Counted from the stretch's first letter, positions 1 through 15,037 are shown. The stretch: DNA of 64,000 nucleotides from Taudactylus pleione (GCA_031769625.1 JAUIMM010000135.1:8235501-8299500); one strand, 5' to 3'. The notes: generated from the letters alone by a model not told the origin. Translations and numbers: made by a program.

Positions 1-300
1 ATAATGGATGTTAGAATATTATTAATTGATGATTTAATGTATGTTAGAAGGTTAAAATTGATGTTAGAATGTTATAATGGATGTCAGAATGTATGTTATA
101 AAATAAGTTAGAATGTCATAATGGATGTTAGAATGTATATTATAATGTTAAAATGTATGTTAGAATGTTATAATGGATGTTAGAATGTATAGTAGAATGT
201 TGGAATGTATGTTAGAATGTCAGAATGTATGTTAGAAATTTTTAATGGATGTTAGAATGTTTTAATGGATGTTTGAATGTATATTATAATGTTAGAATGT
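1..300 (+). repeat. Higher-order block A, copy 1 (cut by window start)
   Basis: The block is recognised by the rare run attattaatt at 18, the irregular stretch ataaaataagtt near 89-100, and gttagaaattt near 231. The same succession recurs at 1,669-1,968 (offset 1,668) and again at 6,472-6,770 (offset 6,471). Similarity to copy 2 is lost near 301. The start of the block lies outside the window. Confidence 0.8.
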
Positions 301-309
301 ATATTAGAA

Positions 310-1968
310 TGTTAGAATGTATGTTAGGATGTTATAATGGATGTTAGAATGTTATAATGGATGTTAGAATGTATATTAGATTGTTATAATGTATGTTATA
401 ATGTTATAATGCATGTTAGAATGTATATTAGAATGTGAGAAGGTATGTTATAATGTTAGAATGGATGTCAGAATGTATATTAGAATGTTAGAATGTATGT
501 TAGAATGTTAGAATGATGTTAGAATGTATATTAGAATGTTAGAATGAATGTTAGAATGTTATAATGGATGTTAGAATGTATATTTTAATGTTATAATGTA
601 TGTTAGAATGTTATAATGTATGCTGGAATGGTAAACTGGATGTTATAATGTATATAAGAATGTTATAATGTATGTTAAAATGTAATAATTGATATTAGAA
701 TATTATAATTGATGTTATATTTTTTGTTAGAATGTTAAAATTTATGTTAGAATGTTATAATGGATGTCAGAATGTATGCTATAATGTTATAATGTAATAA
801 AGAATGTTAAAATCGATGTTAGAATGTATATTAGAATGTTAGAATGTATGTTAGAATATATGTTAGAATGTTAGAATGTATGTTAAAATATTTTATTGGA
901 TGTAAGAATGTTTTATTGGATGTTAGAATGTATATTAGAATGTTAGAATGTATGTTAGGATGTTATAATGGATGTTAGAATGTTATAATGGATGTTAGAA
1001 TGTATATTAGATTTTTATAATGTATGTTAGAGTGTTATAATGCATGTTAGAATGTATATTAGAATGTTAGAATGTATGTTAAAATGTATATTAGAATGTT
1101 ACAATGTATGTTAGAATATTATAATGGATGTTAGAATGTTATAATGGATGTTATAATGTATACTATAATGTAATAATGTATGTTAGAATGTTATAATGGA
1201 TGTTAGAATGGATGTTAGAATGTTTTAATGGATGTTAGAATGTATGTTAGAATGTTATGATGGAAGTTACAATGTTATAATTGATTTTAGAATGTATATT
1301 AGAATGTTATCATGTATGTTAGAATGTTATGATGGATGTTAGAATGTTAGAATGGATGTTAGAATATTATTATTGATGTTAAAAAGTATGATAGAATGTT
1401 AAAATAGATTTTGGAATGTTATAATGGATGTTAGAATGTATTTTAGAATGTTAGAATGTCTGTGAGAATGTTATAATGGATGTTAGACTGTTAGAATGGA
1501 TGTTAGAATGTATATTAGAATGCTATAATGGATGTTAGAATGTTATAATGGATGTTAGAATGTATAGTTGAATGTTATAATGTATGTTAGAATGTTATAA
1601 TGTATGCTAGAATGTTATAATGGATGTTTGAATGTATATTAGAATGTAATAATGTATGTTAAAATGTTATAATGGATGTTAGAATATTATTAATTGATGA
1701 TTTAATGTATGTTAGAAGGTTAAAATTGATGTTAGAATGTTATAATGGATGTCAGAATGTATGTTATAAAATAAGTTAGAATGTCATAATGGATGTTAGA
1801 ATGTATATTATAATGTTAAAATGTATGTTAGAATGTTATAATGGATGTTAGAATGTATAGTAGAATGTTGGAATGTATGTTAGAATGTCAGAATGTATGT
1901 TAGAAATTTTTAATGGATGTTAGAATGTTTTAATGGATGTTTGAATATATATTATAATGTTAGAATGT
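310..1968 (+). repeat. Higher-order block B, copy 1 (about 1.65 kb)
   Basis: The block is marked by ttaggatg near 324, a run of six T at 720-725, gatgttaaaaagtatgatag near 1,375 and attattaatt at 1,686. The same markers occur 4,803 bases downstream; the T run is at 5,523-5,528. Near the block's left end the offset is 4,855, because copy 1 has about 52 extra bases, one cycle, around 540-590. Confidence 0.8.
1669..1968 (+). repeat. Higher-order block A, copy 2
   Basis: The block carries the same ordered rare variants as 1-300, with attattaatt at 1,686. It is also the right-hand end of the longer block repeated 4,803 bases downstream. Confidence 0.8.
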
Positions 1969-4900
1969 ATGTTAGAATGTTATAATGGATGTTAGAATGT
2001 AATTTAGAATGTTGTAATGTATATTAGAATGTATGTTAGAATGTTAAATTGGATGTTAGAATGTATATTAGAATGTTAGAATGTATTTTAGAATGTTATA
2101 ATGGATGTTAGAATGTTTTAATGGATGTTAGAATATATATTAGAATATTAAAATGTATGTTAGAATGTTAGAATGTCTGTTAGATTTTTATAATGGATGT
2201 TAGAATGTATATTAGAATGATATAATGTATGATAGAATGTTATAATGGATTTTAGAATGTGTATTTGAATGTAATAATGTATGATAGAATGTTATAATGG
2301 ATGTTAAAATGTATAGTAGAAAGTTAGAATGTTTGTTAGAATGTTATAATGGATGTTAGAATGTATATTAGAATGTTAAAATGTATGTTAGAATGTTATA
2401 ATGGATGTTAGAATGTATATTTGAATGTTAAATTGTATGATAGAATGTTATAATGGATGTTAAAATGTATAGCAGAATGTTAGAATGTTTGTTAGAATGT
2501 TATAATGGATGTTAGAATGTACAGTAGAATGTTAGAATGTATGTTAGAGTGTATGTTTGAATGTCAGAATGTATGTTAGAAAGTTATAATGGATGTTAGA
2601 ATGTAAATTAGAATGTTATAATGTATGTTAGAATGTTATAATGGATGTTAGAATGTAAATTAGAATGTTATAATGTATGTTAAAATGTTATAATGGATGT
2701 TAGAATGTAAATTAGAATGTTGTAATGTATGTTAGAATGTATGTTAGAGTGCAATATTGGATGTTAGAATGTTTATTAGAATGTTAGAATGTATTTTAGA
2801 ATGTTATAATGGATGTTGGAATATATATTAGAATGTTAAAATTTATGTTAGAATGTTAGAATGTCTGTTAGAATTTTATAATGGATGTTAGAATGTATAT
2901 TAGAATGATATAATGTATGATAGAATGTTATAATGGATGTTAGAATGTATATTTGAATGTTATAATGTATGATAGAATGTTATAATGGATGTTAGAATGT
3001 ATAGCAGAATGTTACAATGTTTGTTAGAATGTTATAATGGATGTTAGAATGTATATTAGAATGTTAAAATGTATGTTAGAATGTTATAATGGATGTTAGA
3101 ATGTTATAATGGATGTCAGAATGTATATTTGAATGTTATAATGTATGATAGAATGTTATAATGGATGTTAGAATGTATAGTAGAATATTAGAATGTTTGT
3201 TAGAATGTTATAATGGATGTTAGAATGTATAGTAGAATGTTAGAATGTATGTTAGAGTGTATGTTTGAATGTCAGAATGTATGTTAGAAAGTTATAATGG
3301 ATGTTAGAATGTAAATTTGAATGTTATAATGTATGATAGAATGTTATAATGGATGTTAGAATGTATATTAGAATGTTATAATGTATGACAGAATGTTATA
3401 ATGTTTGCTAGAATGTTATATTGGATGTTAGAATGTATATTAGAATGTGATAATGTATGTTAAAAATTTATAATTGATGTTAGAATATTATAATTGATGT
3501 TATAATGTATGTTATAATGTTAAAATGGAAGTTAGAATGTTATAATGGATGTCAGAATGTATGTTATAATGTTATAATGTATGTTAGAATGTTATAATGG
3601 ATGTTAGAATGTATATTAGAATTTTAGAATGTATGCTAGAATGTTATAATGGATGTTCGAATGTATATTAGAATGTAATAATGTATGTTAGAATGTTATA
3701 ATGGATGTTAGAATGTTTTAATGGATGTTAGAATGTATATTTGAATGTTAGAATGTATGTTACAATGTATGTTAGATTTTTATAATGTAAGTTAGAATGT
3801 TATAATGGTTGTTAGAATGTATATTAGAATGTTAGAATGTATTTTCAGATTTTATAATGGATGTTAGAATGTATATTAGATTGTTATAATGTATGCTATA
3901 ATGTTATAATGCATGTTAGAATGTATATTAGAATGTTAGAATGTTTGTTATAATGTTAGAATGGATATTAGAATGTATATTAGAATGTTAGAATGTATAT
4001 TAGAATGTTAGAATGTATGTTACAATGTTATAATGATGTTAGAATGTATATTAAAATACTATAATGGATGTTAGAAAGTTATAATGGATGTTAGAATGTA
4101 TATTTTAATGTTATAATGTATGTTAGAATGTTATAATGTATGCTAGAATGTTATAATGGATGTTAGAATGTATATAAGAATGTTATAATGTATGTTAAAA
4201 TGTTATAATTGATGTTAGAATATTATAATTGATGTTATAATGTATGTTAGAATGTTAAAATTGATGTTATAATGTTATAATGGATGTCAGAATGTATGTT
4301 ATAATGTTATAATGTAATAAAGAATGTTAAAATCGATGTTAGAATGTATGTTAGAATGTTAGAATGTATGTTAGAATGTTTTAATGGATGTAAGAATGTA
4401 TATTAGAATGTTAGAATGTATGTTAGAATGTTATAATGAATGTTAGAATGTATATTAGAATGTTACAATGTATGTTAGAATATTATAATGGATGTTAGAA
4501 TGTTATAATGGATGTTATAATGTATGTTAGAATGTTATAATGAATGTTAGAATGGATGTTAGAATGTTTTAATGGATGTTAGAATGTATGTTAGAATGTT
4601 ATGATGGAAGTTACAATGTTATAATTGATTTTAGAATGTATATTTGAATGTTACCATGTATGTTAGAATGTTAGGATGGATGTTAGAATGTTAGAATGGA
4701 TGTTAGAATAAATGTTAGAATGTTAGAATGCATGTTAGAATGTTATAATGGATGTTAGAAAGTTAGAATGGATGTTAGAATATTATAATTGATGTTAAAA
4801 AGTATGCTAGAATGTTAAAATAGATTTTTGATAGTTATAATTGATGTTAGAATGTATATTAGAATGTTAGAATGTCTGTGAGAATGTTATAATGGATGTT

Positions 4901-5159
4901 TGACTGTTAGAATGGATGTTAGAATGTATATTAGAATGCTATAATGGATGTTAGAATGTTATAAAGGATTTTAGTATGTATATTTGAATGTTAGAATGTA
5001 TGTTAGAATGTTATAATGGATGTTAGAATGTTTTAATGGATTTTGGAATGTATATTTGAATGTTAGAATGTATGTTACAATGTATGTTAGATTGTTAGAA
5101 TGTAAGTTAGAATGTTATAATTGGATGTTAGAATGTTTAATGGATGTTAGAATGTATAT

Positions 5160-6770
5160 TAGAATGTTAGAATGTATGTTAGGATGTTATAATGGATGTT
5201 AGAATGTTATAATGGATGTTAGAATGTATATTAGATTGTTATAATGTATGTTATAATGTTATAATGCATGTTAGATTGTATATTAGAATGTGATAAGGTA
5301 TTTTATAATGTTAGAATGGATGTCAGATTGTATATTAGAATGTTAGAATGTATGTTAGAATGTTAAAATGATGTTAGAATGTATATTTTAATGTTATAAT
5401 GTATGTTAGAATGTTATAATGTATGCTGGAATGGTAAAATGGATGTTATAATGTATATAAAAATGTTATAATGTATGTTAAAATGTAATAATTGATGTTA
5501 GAATATTATAATTGATGTTATATTTTTTGTTAGAATGTTAAAATTTATGTTAGAATGTTATAATGGATGTCAGAATGTATGCTATAATGTTATAATGTAA
5601 TAAAGAATGTTAAAATTGATGTTAGAATGTATATTAGAATGTTAGAATGTATGTTAGAATATATGTTAGAATGTTAGAATGTATGTTAGAATATTTTATT
5701 GGATGTAAGAATGTTTTATTGGATGTTAGAATGTATATTAGAATGTTAGAATGTATGTTAGGATGTTATAATGGATGTTAGAATGTTATAATGGATGTTA
5801 GAATGTATATTAGATTTTTATAATGTATGTTAGAGTGTTATAATGCATGTTAGAATGTATATTAGAATGTTAGAATGTATGTTAGAATGTATATTAGAAT
5901 GTTACAATGTATGTTAGAATATTATAATGGATGTTATAATGTTATAATGGATGTTATAATGTATACTATAATGTAATAATGTATGTTAGAATGTTATAAT
6001 GGATGTTAGAATGGATGTTAGAATGTTTTAATGGATGTTAGAATGTATGTTAGAATGTTATGATGGAAGTTACAATGTTATAATTGATTTTAGAATGTAT
6101 ATTAGAATGTTATCATGTATGTTAGAATGTTATGATGGATGTTAGAATGTTAGAATGGATGTTAGAATATTATTATTGATGTTAAAAAGTATGATAGAAT
6201 GTTAAAATAGATTTTGGAATGATATAATGGATGTTAGAATGTATTTTAGAATGTTAGAATGTCTGTGAGAATGTTATAATGGATGTTAGACTGTTAGAAT
6301 GGATGTTAGAATGTATATTAGAATGCTATAATGGATGTTAGAATGTTATAATGGATGTTAGAATGTATAGTTGAATGTTATAATGTATGTTAGAATGTTA
6401 TAATGTATGCTAGAATGTTATAATGGATGTTTGAATGTATATTAGAATGTAATAATGTATGTTAAAATGTTATAATGGATGTTAGAATATTATTAATTGA
6501 TGATTTAATGTATGTTAGAATGTTAAAATTGATATTAGAATGTTATAATGGATGTCAGAATGTATGTTATAAAATAAGTTAGAATGTCATAATGGATGTT
6601 AGAATGTATATTATAATGTTAAAATGTATGTTAGAATGTTATAATGGATGTTAGAATGTATAGTAGAATGTTGGAATGTATGTTAGAATGTCAGAATGTA
6701 TGTTAGAAATTTATAATGGATGTTAGAATGTTTTAATGGATGTTTGAATGTATATTATAATGTTATAATG
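5160..6770 (+). repeat. Higher-order block B, copy 2
   Basis: The block follows copy 1 (310-1,968) at offset 4,803 with the same rare variants in the same order. It is shorter by about one 52-base cycle near its left end. Scattered single-base differences are visible, so it is older or faster diverging than the youngest blocks in the right arm. Confidence 0.78.
6472..6770 (+). repeat. Higher-order block A, copy 3
   Basis: The rare run attattaatt at 6,489, ataaaataagtt and the following variants appear in the same order as in copies 1 and 2. The offset from copy 2 is 4,803, the same as for the larger block upstream, so copy 3 arrived as part of that larger duplication. Confidence 0.8.
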
Positions 6771-8760
6771 TATGTTAGTATGTTATAATGGATGTTAGAA
6801 TGTAAATTAGAATGTTGTAATGTATGTTAGAATGTATGTTAGAATGTTATATTGGATGTTAGAATGTATATTAGAATGATTTAATGTATGATAGAATGTT
6901 ATAATGTATGCTAGAATGTTATATTGGATGTTAGAATGTATATTAGAATGTGATAATGTATGTTAAAAATTTATAATGGATGTTAGAATATTATAATTGA
7001 TGTTATAATGTATGTTATAATGTTAAAATGGATCTTAGAATGTTATAATGGATGTCAGAATGTATGTTATAATGTTATAATGTATGTTAGAATGTTATAA
7101 TGGATGTTAGAATGTATATTAGAATTTTAGAATGTATGCTAGAATGTTATAATGGATGTTAGAATGTATATTAGAATGTAAGAATATATGTTAGAATGTA
7201 TGTTAGAATGTTATAAGGGATGTTAGAAAGTTTTAATGGATGTTAGAATGTATTTTTGAATGTTAGAATGTATGTTACAATGTATGTTAGATTTTTAGAA
7301 TGTAAGTTAGAATGTTATAATGGATGTTAGAATGTTTAATGGATGTTAGAATGTATATTAGAATGTTAGAATGTATATTCGGATGTTATAATGGATGTTT
7401 GAATGTTATAATGGATGTTAGAACTTATATTAGATTGTTATAATGTATGTTATAATGTTATAATGCATGTTAGAATGTATATTTGAATGTTAGAATGTAT
7501 GTTACAATGTATGTTAGATTTTTAGAATGTAAGTTAGAATGTTATAATGGATGTTAGAATGTTTTAATGGATGTTTGAATGTATATTATAATGTTAGAAT
7601 GTATGTTAGAATGTTATATTGGATGTTAGAATGTATATTAGAATGTTAGAATGTATTTTAGAATGTTATAATGGATGTTATAATGTTTTAATGGATGTTA
7701 GAATATATATTAGAATGTTAAAATGTATGTTTGATTGTTATAATGGATGCTAGAATGTATAGTAGAATGTTAGAATGTATGTTAGAGTGTATGTTTGAAT
7801 GTCAGAATGTATGTCAGAAAGTTATAATGGAAGTTTGAATGTATATTAGAATGTTATAATGTATGGTAGAATGTTATTATGGATGTTAGAATGTAAATTA
7901 GAATGTTATAATGTATGTTAGAATGTTTGAATGTATGTTAGAATGTTTGAATGTATGTTAGAATGTTATATTGGATGTTAGAATGTATATTAGAATTTTA
8001 GAATGTATTTTAGAATGTTATAATGGATGTTAGAATGTTTTAATGGATGTTAGAATATAAATTAGGATGTTAAAATGTATGCTAGAATGTTAGAATGTCT
8101 GTTAGAATTTTATAATGGATGTTAGAATTTATATTAGATTGATATAATGTATGTTAGAATGTTATATTGGAAGTTAGAATGTATATTTGAATGTTATAAT
8201 GTATGATAGAATGTTATAATGTATGCTAGAATGTTATGTTGGATGTTAGAATGTATATTAAAATGTGAAAATGTATGTAAAAAATTTATAATGGATGTTA
8301 GAATATAATAATTGATGTTATAATGTATGTTATAATGTTAAAATGGATGTTAGAATGTTATAATGGATGTCAGAATGTATGTTATAATGTTATAATGTAT
8401 GTTATAATGTTATATTGGATGTTAAAATGTATATTAGAATGTGACAATGTATGTTAAAATGTTATAATTGATGTTAGAATATTATAATTGATGTTATAAT
8501 GTATGTTAGAATGTTAAAATTGATGTTAGAATGTTATAATGGATGTAAGAATGTATGCTATATTGTTATAATGTAATAAAGAATGTTAAAATCGATGTTA
8601 CAATGTATATTATAATGTTAGAATGTATGTTAGAATGTATGTTAGAATGTTAGAATGTATGTTAGAATGTTTTAATGGATGTAAGAATGTTTTTGTGGAT
8701 GTTAGAATGTATTTTAGAATGTTAAAATGTATGTTAGGATGTTATAATAGATGTTAGAAT

Positions 8761-8990
8761 GTTATAATGGATGTTAGACTATATGTTAGAATGTTAGAAT
8801 GGATGTTAGAATGTTAGAATGGATGTTATAATGCATACTATAATTTTATATTGTATGTAAGAATGTTATAATGGATGTTAGAATGTTAGAATGGATGTTA
8901 GAATATTATAATTGATGTTAAAAAGAATGCTAGAATGTTAAAATAGATTTTGGAATGTTATAATGGATGTTAGAATGTATATTAGAATGT
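8761..8990 (+). repeat. Dispersed duplicate, copy 1 of a 13.2-kb pair
   Basis: The succession gttagactatatg (actatatgtt at 8,778), gcatactataattttatattg and aaaaagaatgctag recurs in the same order at 21,964-22,193, with a constant offset of 13,203 at two markers. Beyond about 8,990 the two copies part. Confidence 0.8.
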
Positions 8991-11040
8991 TTTAATGTAT
9001 GTCATAATGTTTTAATGCATGCTAGAATGTATATTAGAAGTTAGAATGTATGTTATAATGTTATAATGGATGTTAGAATGTATATTAGAATGTTACAATG
9101 TATGTTAGAATATTATAATGGATGTTAGAATGTTATAATGGATGTTATAATGCATACTAAAATGTTATAATGTATGTTAGAATGTTTTAATGGATGTTAG
9201 AATGTATGTTAGATTGTTATCATGGAAGTTACAATGTTATAATTTACTTTAGAATGTATATTAGAATGTCATCATGTATGTTAGAATGTTATGATGGATG
9301 TTAGAATGTTAGAATGGATGTTAGAATATTATAATTGATGGTAAAAAGTATGCTAGAATGTTAAAATAGATTTTGGAATGTTATAATGGATGTTAGAATG
9401 TATATTAGAATGTTAGAATGTCTGTGAGAATGTTATAATGGATGTTAGAATGTTAGAATGGATGTTAGAATGTATATTAGAATGCTATAATGGATTTTAG
9501 AATGCTATAATGGATGTTAGAATGTTATAATGTATGCTAGAATGTTATAATGGATGTTTGAATGTACATTAGAATGTTATAATGTATGTTAAAATGTTAT
9601 AATGGATGTTAGAATATTATAATTAATGTTTTAATGTATGTTAGAATGTTAAAAATGATGTTAGAATGTTATAATGGATGTCAGAATGTATGTTATAATG
9701 TATGTTAGAATGTCATAATGGATGTTAGAATGTATATTAGAATGTTAAAATGTATGTTAGAATGTTATAATGGATGTAAGAATATATAGTAGAATGTCAG
9801 AATGTATGTTAGAAAGTTAGAATGGATGTTAGAATGTTTTAATGGATGTTTGAATGTATATTAGAATGTTATAATGTATTTTTGAATGTTATAATGGATG
9901 TTAGAATGTAAATTAGAATGTTATAATGTATGTTAGAAAGTTAGAATGTATGTTAGAATTTTATAATGGATGTTAGAATGTATACTAGAATGAAATAATG
10001 TATGTTAGAATGTTATAATGGATGTTAGAATGTTATAATGGATGTTAGTATGTATATTAGAATGTTATAGTGGACGTTAGAATGTTATAATGGATGTTAG
10101 AATGTATATTTGAATGTTATATTGTATGTTAGAATGTTATAATGTATGCTAGAATGTTATATTGGATGTTAGAATGTATATTAGAATGTTATATTGTATG
10201 TTAAAATGTTATAATGGATGTTATAATATTATAATTGATGATATAATGTATGTTAGAATGTAAAAATTGATTTTAGAATGTTATAATGGATTTCAGAATG
10301 TAATAATGGATGTTAGAATGTATATTAGAATGTTAAAATGTTTGTTAGAATGTTATAATGGATGTTAGAATGTATATTAGAATGTTAGAATGTTTGTTAG
10401 AATGTTAGAATGGATGTAATAATGTATATTCGAATGATATAATGGATGTTAGAATGTTATAATGGATGTTCGAATGCATATTTGAATGTTATAATGTATG
10501 TTAGAATGTTATAATGGATGTTAGAATATTATAATTGATGTTTATAATGTATGTTAGAATTTTAAAATGGATGATAGAAAGTTATAATGGTTGTAAGATT
10601 GTATGTTATAATGTATGTTAGAATGTTCAAAGGGATGTTAGAATGTATGTTAGAATGTATGTTATAATGTTATAATAGATGTTAGAATGTTAGTATGGAT
10701 GTTAGAATGTATATTAGAAAGTTATAATGGTTGTAAGAATGTTTGTTATAATGTATGTTAGAATGTTATAAGGGATGTTATAATGGGTGTTAGAATGTTA
10801 GAATGGATTTTAGAATGTATATTAGAAAGTTAGAATATATGTTAGAATGTTAGTATGGATGTTAGAATGTATATTAGAAAGTTATAATATATGTAAGAAT
10901 GTTATAAAGGATGTTAGAATGTATACTAGAATGTTGTAATGTATGGTAGAATGTTATAATGGATGTTAGAATGTACAATAAAATGTTATAATGTATGTTA
11001 GAATGTATATCAGAATGTTATAATGAATGTTAGAATGTAT

Positions 11041-11355
11041 ATTAGAAAGTTGGAATGTATGTTAGAATGTTATAATGGATGGTAGAATTTTTTAATGTAT
11101 GTTAGAATATATATTAGAATGTTAGAATGTATTTTACAATGTATGTTAGAATGTTATAATGGATGTTAGAGTGTATTTTAGAATGCTATAAAGTATAATA
11201 GAGTGTTATAATGGATGTTAGAATGTATATTAGAATGTTAGAATGTATGTTAGAATGGATTTTATAATGTATATTAGAATGATATAATGGATGTTATAAT
11301 GTTTACTAGATTGTGATAATGTATGTTAGAATTTTATAATGGATGTTATAATGTA
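11041..11355 (+). repeat. Higher-order block C, copy 1
   Basis: The markers gttggaatgtatg (11,050), ggtagaatttttt, the attttacaatg form and gaatgctataaagtataatag (11,181) recur in order 1,188 bases downstream. Similarity ends near 11,355, where the copies continue with different units. Confidence 0.8.
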
Positions 11356-12228
11356 TATTAGAATGATATAATGTATGTTAGAATGTTATAATGGATGATA
11401 GAATGTTATAATGAATGTTAAAATGTATATTAGAATGTTATAATGTATGTTAGAATGTTATAATGGATGTTAGAATATTATCATTGATTTTATAATTTAT
11501 GCTAGAATGTTAAAATGGATGTTAGAATGTTAAAATGGATGTTGTAATGTACATTAGAATGTTAGAATGTATGTTAGAATGTTATAATGGATGTTAGAAT
11601 GCTATAATGGATGTCAGAATGTATATTAGAATGTTAGAATGTATGTTAGAAAGTTAGAATGGATGTCAGAATGTATATTAGAATGTTATAATGGATGTCA
11701 GAATGATATAATGGATGTTAGAATGTATGTCAGAATGTTATAAGAGATGTTAGAATGTATATTAGAATGTTATAATGTATGGTAGAATGTTATAAGGGAC
11801 GTTAAAATGTATGTTAGAATGTTATAATGGATGATAGAATGTTATAATGGATGTTAAAATGTTGATTAGAATGTTATAATATATGATAGAATGTTATAAT
11901 GGATGTTAGAATGGATGTTAGAATTTATGTTAAAATGTTATAATGGATGTTAGAATGTTATAATGGATGTTATAATGTATAGTAGAATGTTATAATGTAT
12001 GTTAGAATGTTATAATGGATGTTAGAATATTATAATGGATGGTAGAATGTATAATAGAATGTTAGAATGTATGTTAGAATGTTATGGTGGATGTTGGAAT
12101 GCTATAATGGATGTTAGAATGTATATTAGAATGTTAGAATGTATGTTAGAATGTTAGAATGGATGTTAGAATGTATATTCGAATGTTATAATAGATGTTA
12201 GAATGTTATAATGGATGTTAGAATGTAT

Positions 12229-12543
12229 ATTAGAAAGTTGGAATGTATGTTAGAATGTTATAATGGATGGTAGAATTTTTTAATGTATGTTAGAATATAT
12301 ATTAGAATGTTAGAATGTATTTTACAATGTATGTTAGAATGTTATAATGGATGTTAGAGTGTATTTTAGAATGCTCTAAAGTATAATAGAGTGTTATAAT
12401 GGATGTTAGAATGTATATTACAATGTTAGAATGTATGTTAGAATGGATTTTATAATGTATATTAGAATGATATAATGTATGTTATAATGTTTACTAGATT
12501 GTGGTAATGTATGTTAGAATTTTATAATGGATGTCAGAATGTA
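12229..12543 (+). repeat. Higher-order block C, copy 2
   Basis: This is the same block as 11,041-11,355 at a constant offset of 1,188 (two markers measured). After it, the sequence from about 12,541 resembles about 11,671 onward at offset 868, so adjacent segments were copied with different offsets. Confidence 0.8.
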
Positions 12544-12679
12544 TATTAGAATGTTATAATGGATGTCAGAATGATATAATGGATGTTAGAATGTATGTCA
12601 GAATGTTATAAGGGATGTTAGAATGTATATTAGAATGTTATAATAAATGGTAGAATGTTACAAGGGATGTTAAAATGTA

Positions 12680-13280
12680 TGTTAGAATGTTATAATGGAT
12701 GATAGAATGTTATAATGGATGTTAAAATGTTTATTAGAATGTTATAATATATGTTAGAATGTTATAATGGATGTTAGAATGGATGTTAGAATTTATGTTA
12801 AAATGTTATAATGGATGTTAGAATGTTATAATGGATGTTATAATGTATAGTAGAATGTTATAATGTATGTTAGAATGTTATAATGGATGTTAGAATATTA
12901 TAGTTGATGTTATAATGCATGTTAAAATTTTAAAATGGATGTTAGAATGTTATAATGGATGGTAGAATGTATAATAGAATGTTAGAATGTATGTTAGAAT
13001 GTTATGGTGGATGTTGGAATGCTATAATGGATGTTAGAATGTATATTAGAATGTTATAATGTATGTTAGAATGTTAGAATGGATGTTAGAATGTATATTC
13101 GAATGTTATAATAGATGTTAGAATGTTATAATGGATGTTAGAAAGTATATTTGAATGTTATAATGTCTGGTAGAATGTTATAATGTTTGCTAGAATGTTA
13201 TATTGGATGTTTGAATGTATATTAGAATGTTATAATGGATGTTATAATATTATAATTGATGATATAATGTTTGTTAGAAT
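12680..13280 (+). repeat. Higher-order block D, copy 1
   Basis: The block carries gttgatgttataatgcatg (12,903), ggatggtagaatgtataatag, gttatggtggatg and tgtctggtagaatg (13,164). All recur in order 1,757 bases downstream. Its right end overlaps the start of block E. Confidence 0.8.
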
Positions 13281-13980
13281 GTTAAAATGGATGTTAGAAT
13301 GTTATAATGGATGTCAGAATGTTATAATGGATGTTAGAATGTATATTAGAATGTTAAAATGTTTGTTAGAATGTTATAATGGATGTTAGAATGTATATTA
13401 GAATGTTAGAATGTATGTTAGAATGTTAGAATGGATGTTATAATGTATATTAGAATGATATAAAGGATGTAAGATTTTTATAATGGATGTTAAAATTTAT
13501 ATTTGAATGTTATAATGTACGTTAGAATGTTATAATGGATGTTAGAATATTATAATTGATGTTTATAATGTATGTTAGAATGTTAAAATGGATGTTAAAA
13601 TGTTATAATGGTTGAAAGAATGTATGTTATAATGTATGTTAGAATGTTATAAGGGATGTTAAAATGTAAGTTACAATGTATGTTAGAATGTTATAATGGA
13701 TGTTAGAATGTTATATTAGATGTTAGAATGTATATTAGAAAGTTAGAATGTATGTTAGAAAGTTAGTATGGATGTTAGAATGTATATTAGAAAGTTATAA
13801 TGGTTGTAAGAATGTATGTTATAATGTATGTTAGATTGTTATAAGGGATGTTAGAATGTATGTTAGAATGTATGTTAGAATGTTATAATGGATGTTCGAA
13901 TCTTAGAATGGATGTTAGAATGTATTTTAGAAAGTTATAATATATGTAAGAATGTTATAATGGATGTTAGAATGTATATT
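13160..13980 (+). repeat. Higher-order block E, copy 1
   Basis: The block carries atgtttgctag near 13,183, gttgaaagaatg near 13,612, gttcgaatct at 13,894 and gttataatatatgtaag near 13,935. The same series occurs 2,577 bases downstream. A 68-codon open frame at 13,183 falls in this block; it is only a read-through of the repeat. Confidence 0.82.
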
Positions 13981-14436
13981 AGAATGTTATAATGTATGGT
14001 AGAATGTTATAATGGATATTAGAATGTATAATAAAATGTTATAATGTATGTTAGAATGTATATCAGAATGTTATAATGGATGTTAGAATGTATATTATAA
14101 TGTTGGAATGTATGTTAGAATGTTATAATGGATGGTAGAATTTTTAAATGTATGGTAGAATATATATTAGAATGTTAGAATGTATGTTATAATGTATGTT
14201 AGTATGTTATAATGTATGTTAGAATGTATTTTAGAATGTTATAAAGTATAATAGAGTGTTATAATGGATGTTAGAATGTATATTAGAATGTTAGAATGTA
14301 TGTTAGAATGTTAAAATGGATTTTATAATGTATATTAGAATAATATAATGGATGTTATAATGTTTATTAGATTGTGATAATGTATGTTAGAATTTTATAA
14401 TGGATGTTATAATGTGTATTAGAATGACAAAATGTA

Positions 14437-15037
14437 TGTTAGAATGTTATAATGGATGATAGAATGTTATAATGGATGTTAAAATGTTTATTAGAATGTT
14501 ATAATATATGTTAGAATGTTATAATGGATGTTAGAATGGATGTTAGAATTTATGTTAAAATGTTATAATGGATGTTAGAATGTTATAATGGATGTTATAA
14601 TGTATAGTAGAATGTTATAATGTATGTTAGAATGTTATAATGGATGTTAGAATATTATAGTTGATGTTATAATGCATGTTAAAATTTTAAAATGGATGTT
14701 AGAATGTTATAATGGATGGTAGAATGTATAATAGAATGTTAGAATGTATGTTAGAATGTTATGGTGGATGTTGGAATGCTATAATGGATGTTAGAATGTA
14801 TATTAGAATGTTAGAATGTATGTTAGAATGTTAGAATGGATGTTAGAATGTATATTCGAATGTTATAATAGATGTTAGAATGTTATAATGGATGTTAGAA
14901 TGTATATTTGAATGTTATAATGTCTGGTAGAATGTTATAATGTTTGCTAGAATGTTATATTGGATGTTTGAATGTATATTAGAATGTTATAATGGATGTT
15001 ATAATATTATAATTGATGATATAATGTATGTTAGAAT
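14437..15037 (+). repeat. Higher-order block D, copy 2
   Basis: This block matches 12,680-13,280 at offset 1,757, measured at three markers (12,781, 12,901 and 13,164). A third, partial occurrence of the gttgatgttataatgcatg marker begins near 15,686 and a fourth near 19,288. Confidence 0.8.

Noticed and set aside
5020..5202. Open frame of 60 codons, cysteine and tyrosine/asparagine rich
   Set aside because: It is a read-through of the satellite in one frame: residues cycle with the 20-base unit, as in MLECYNGC. There is no start context, domain or coding signal apart from the repeat, and the frame is open only because unit lengths vary.
13183..13389. Open frame of 68 codons
   Set aside because: It is a satellite read-through inside higher-order block E. 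Similarity to the frame at 15,760 reflects DNA duplication at offset 2,577, not conservation of a protein.
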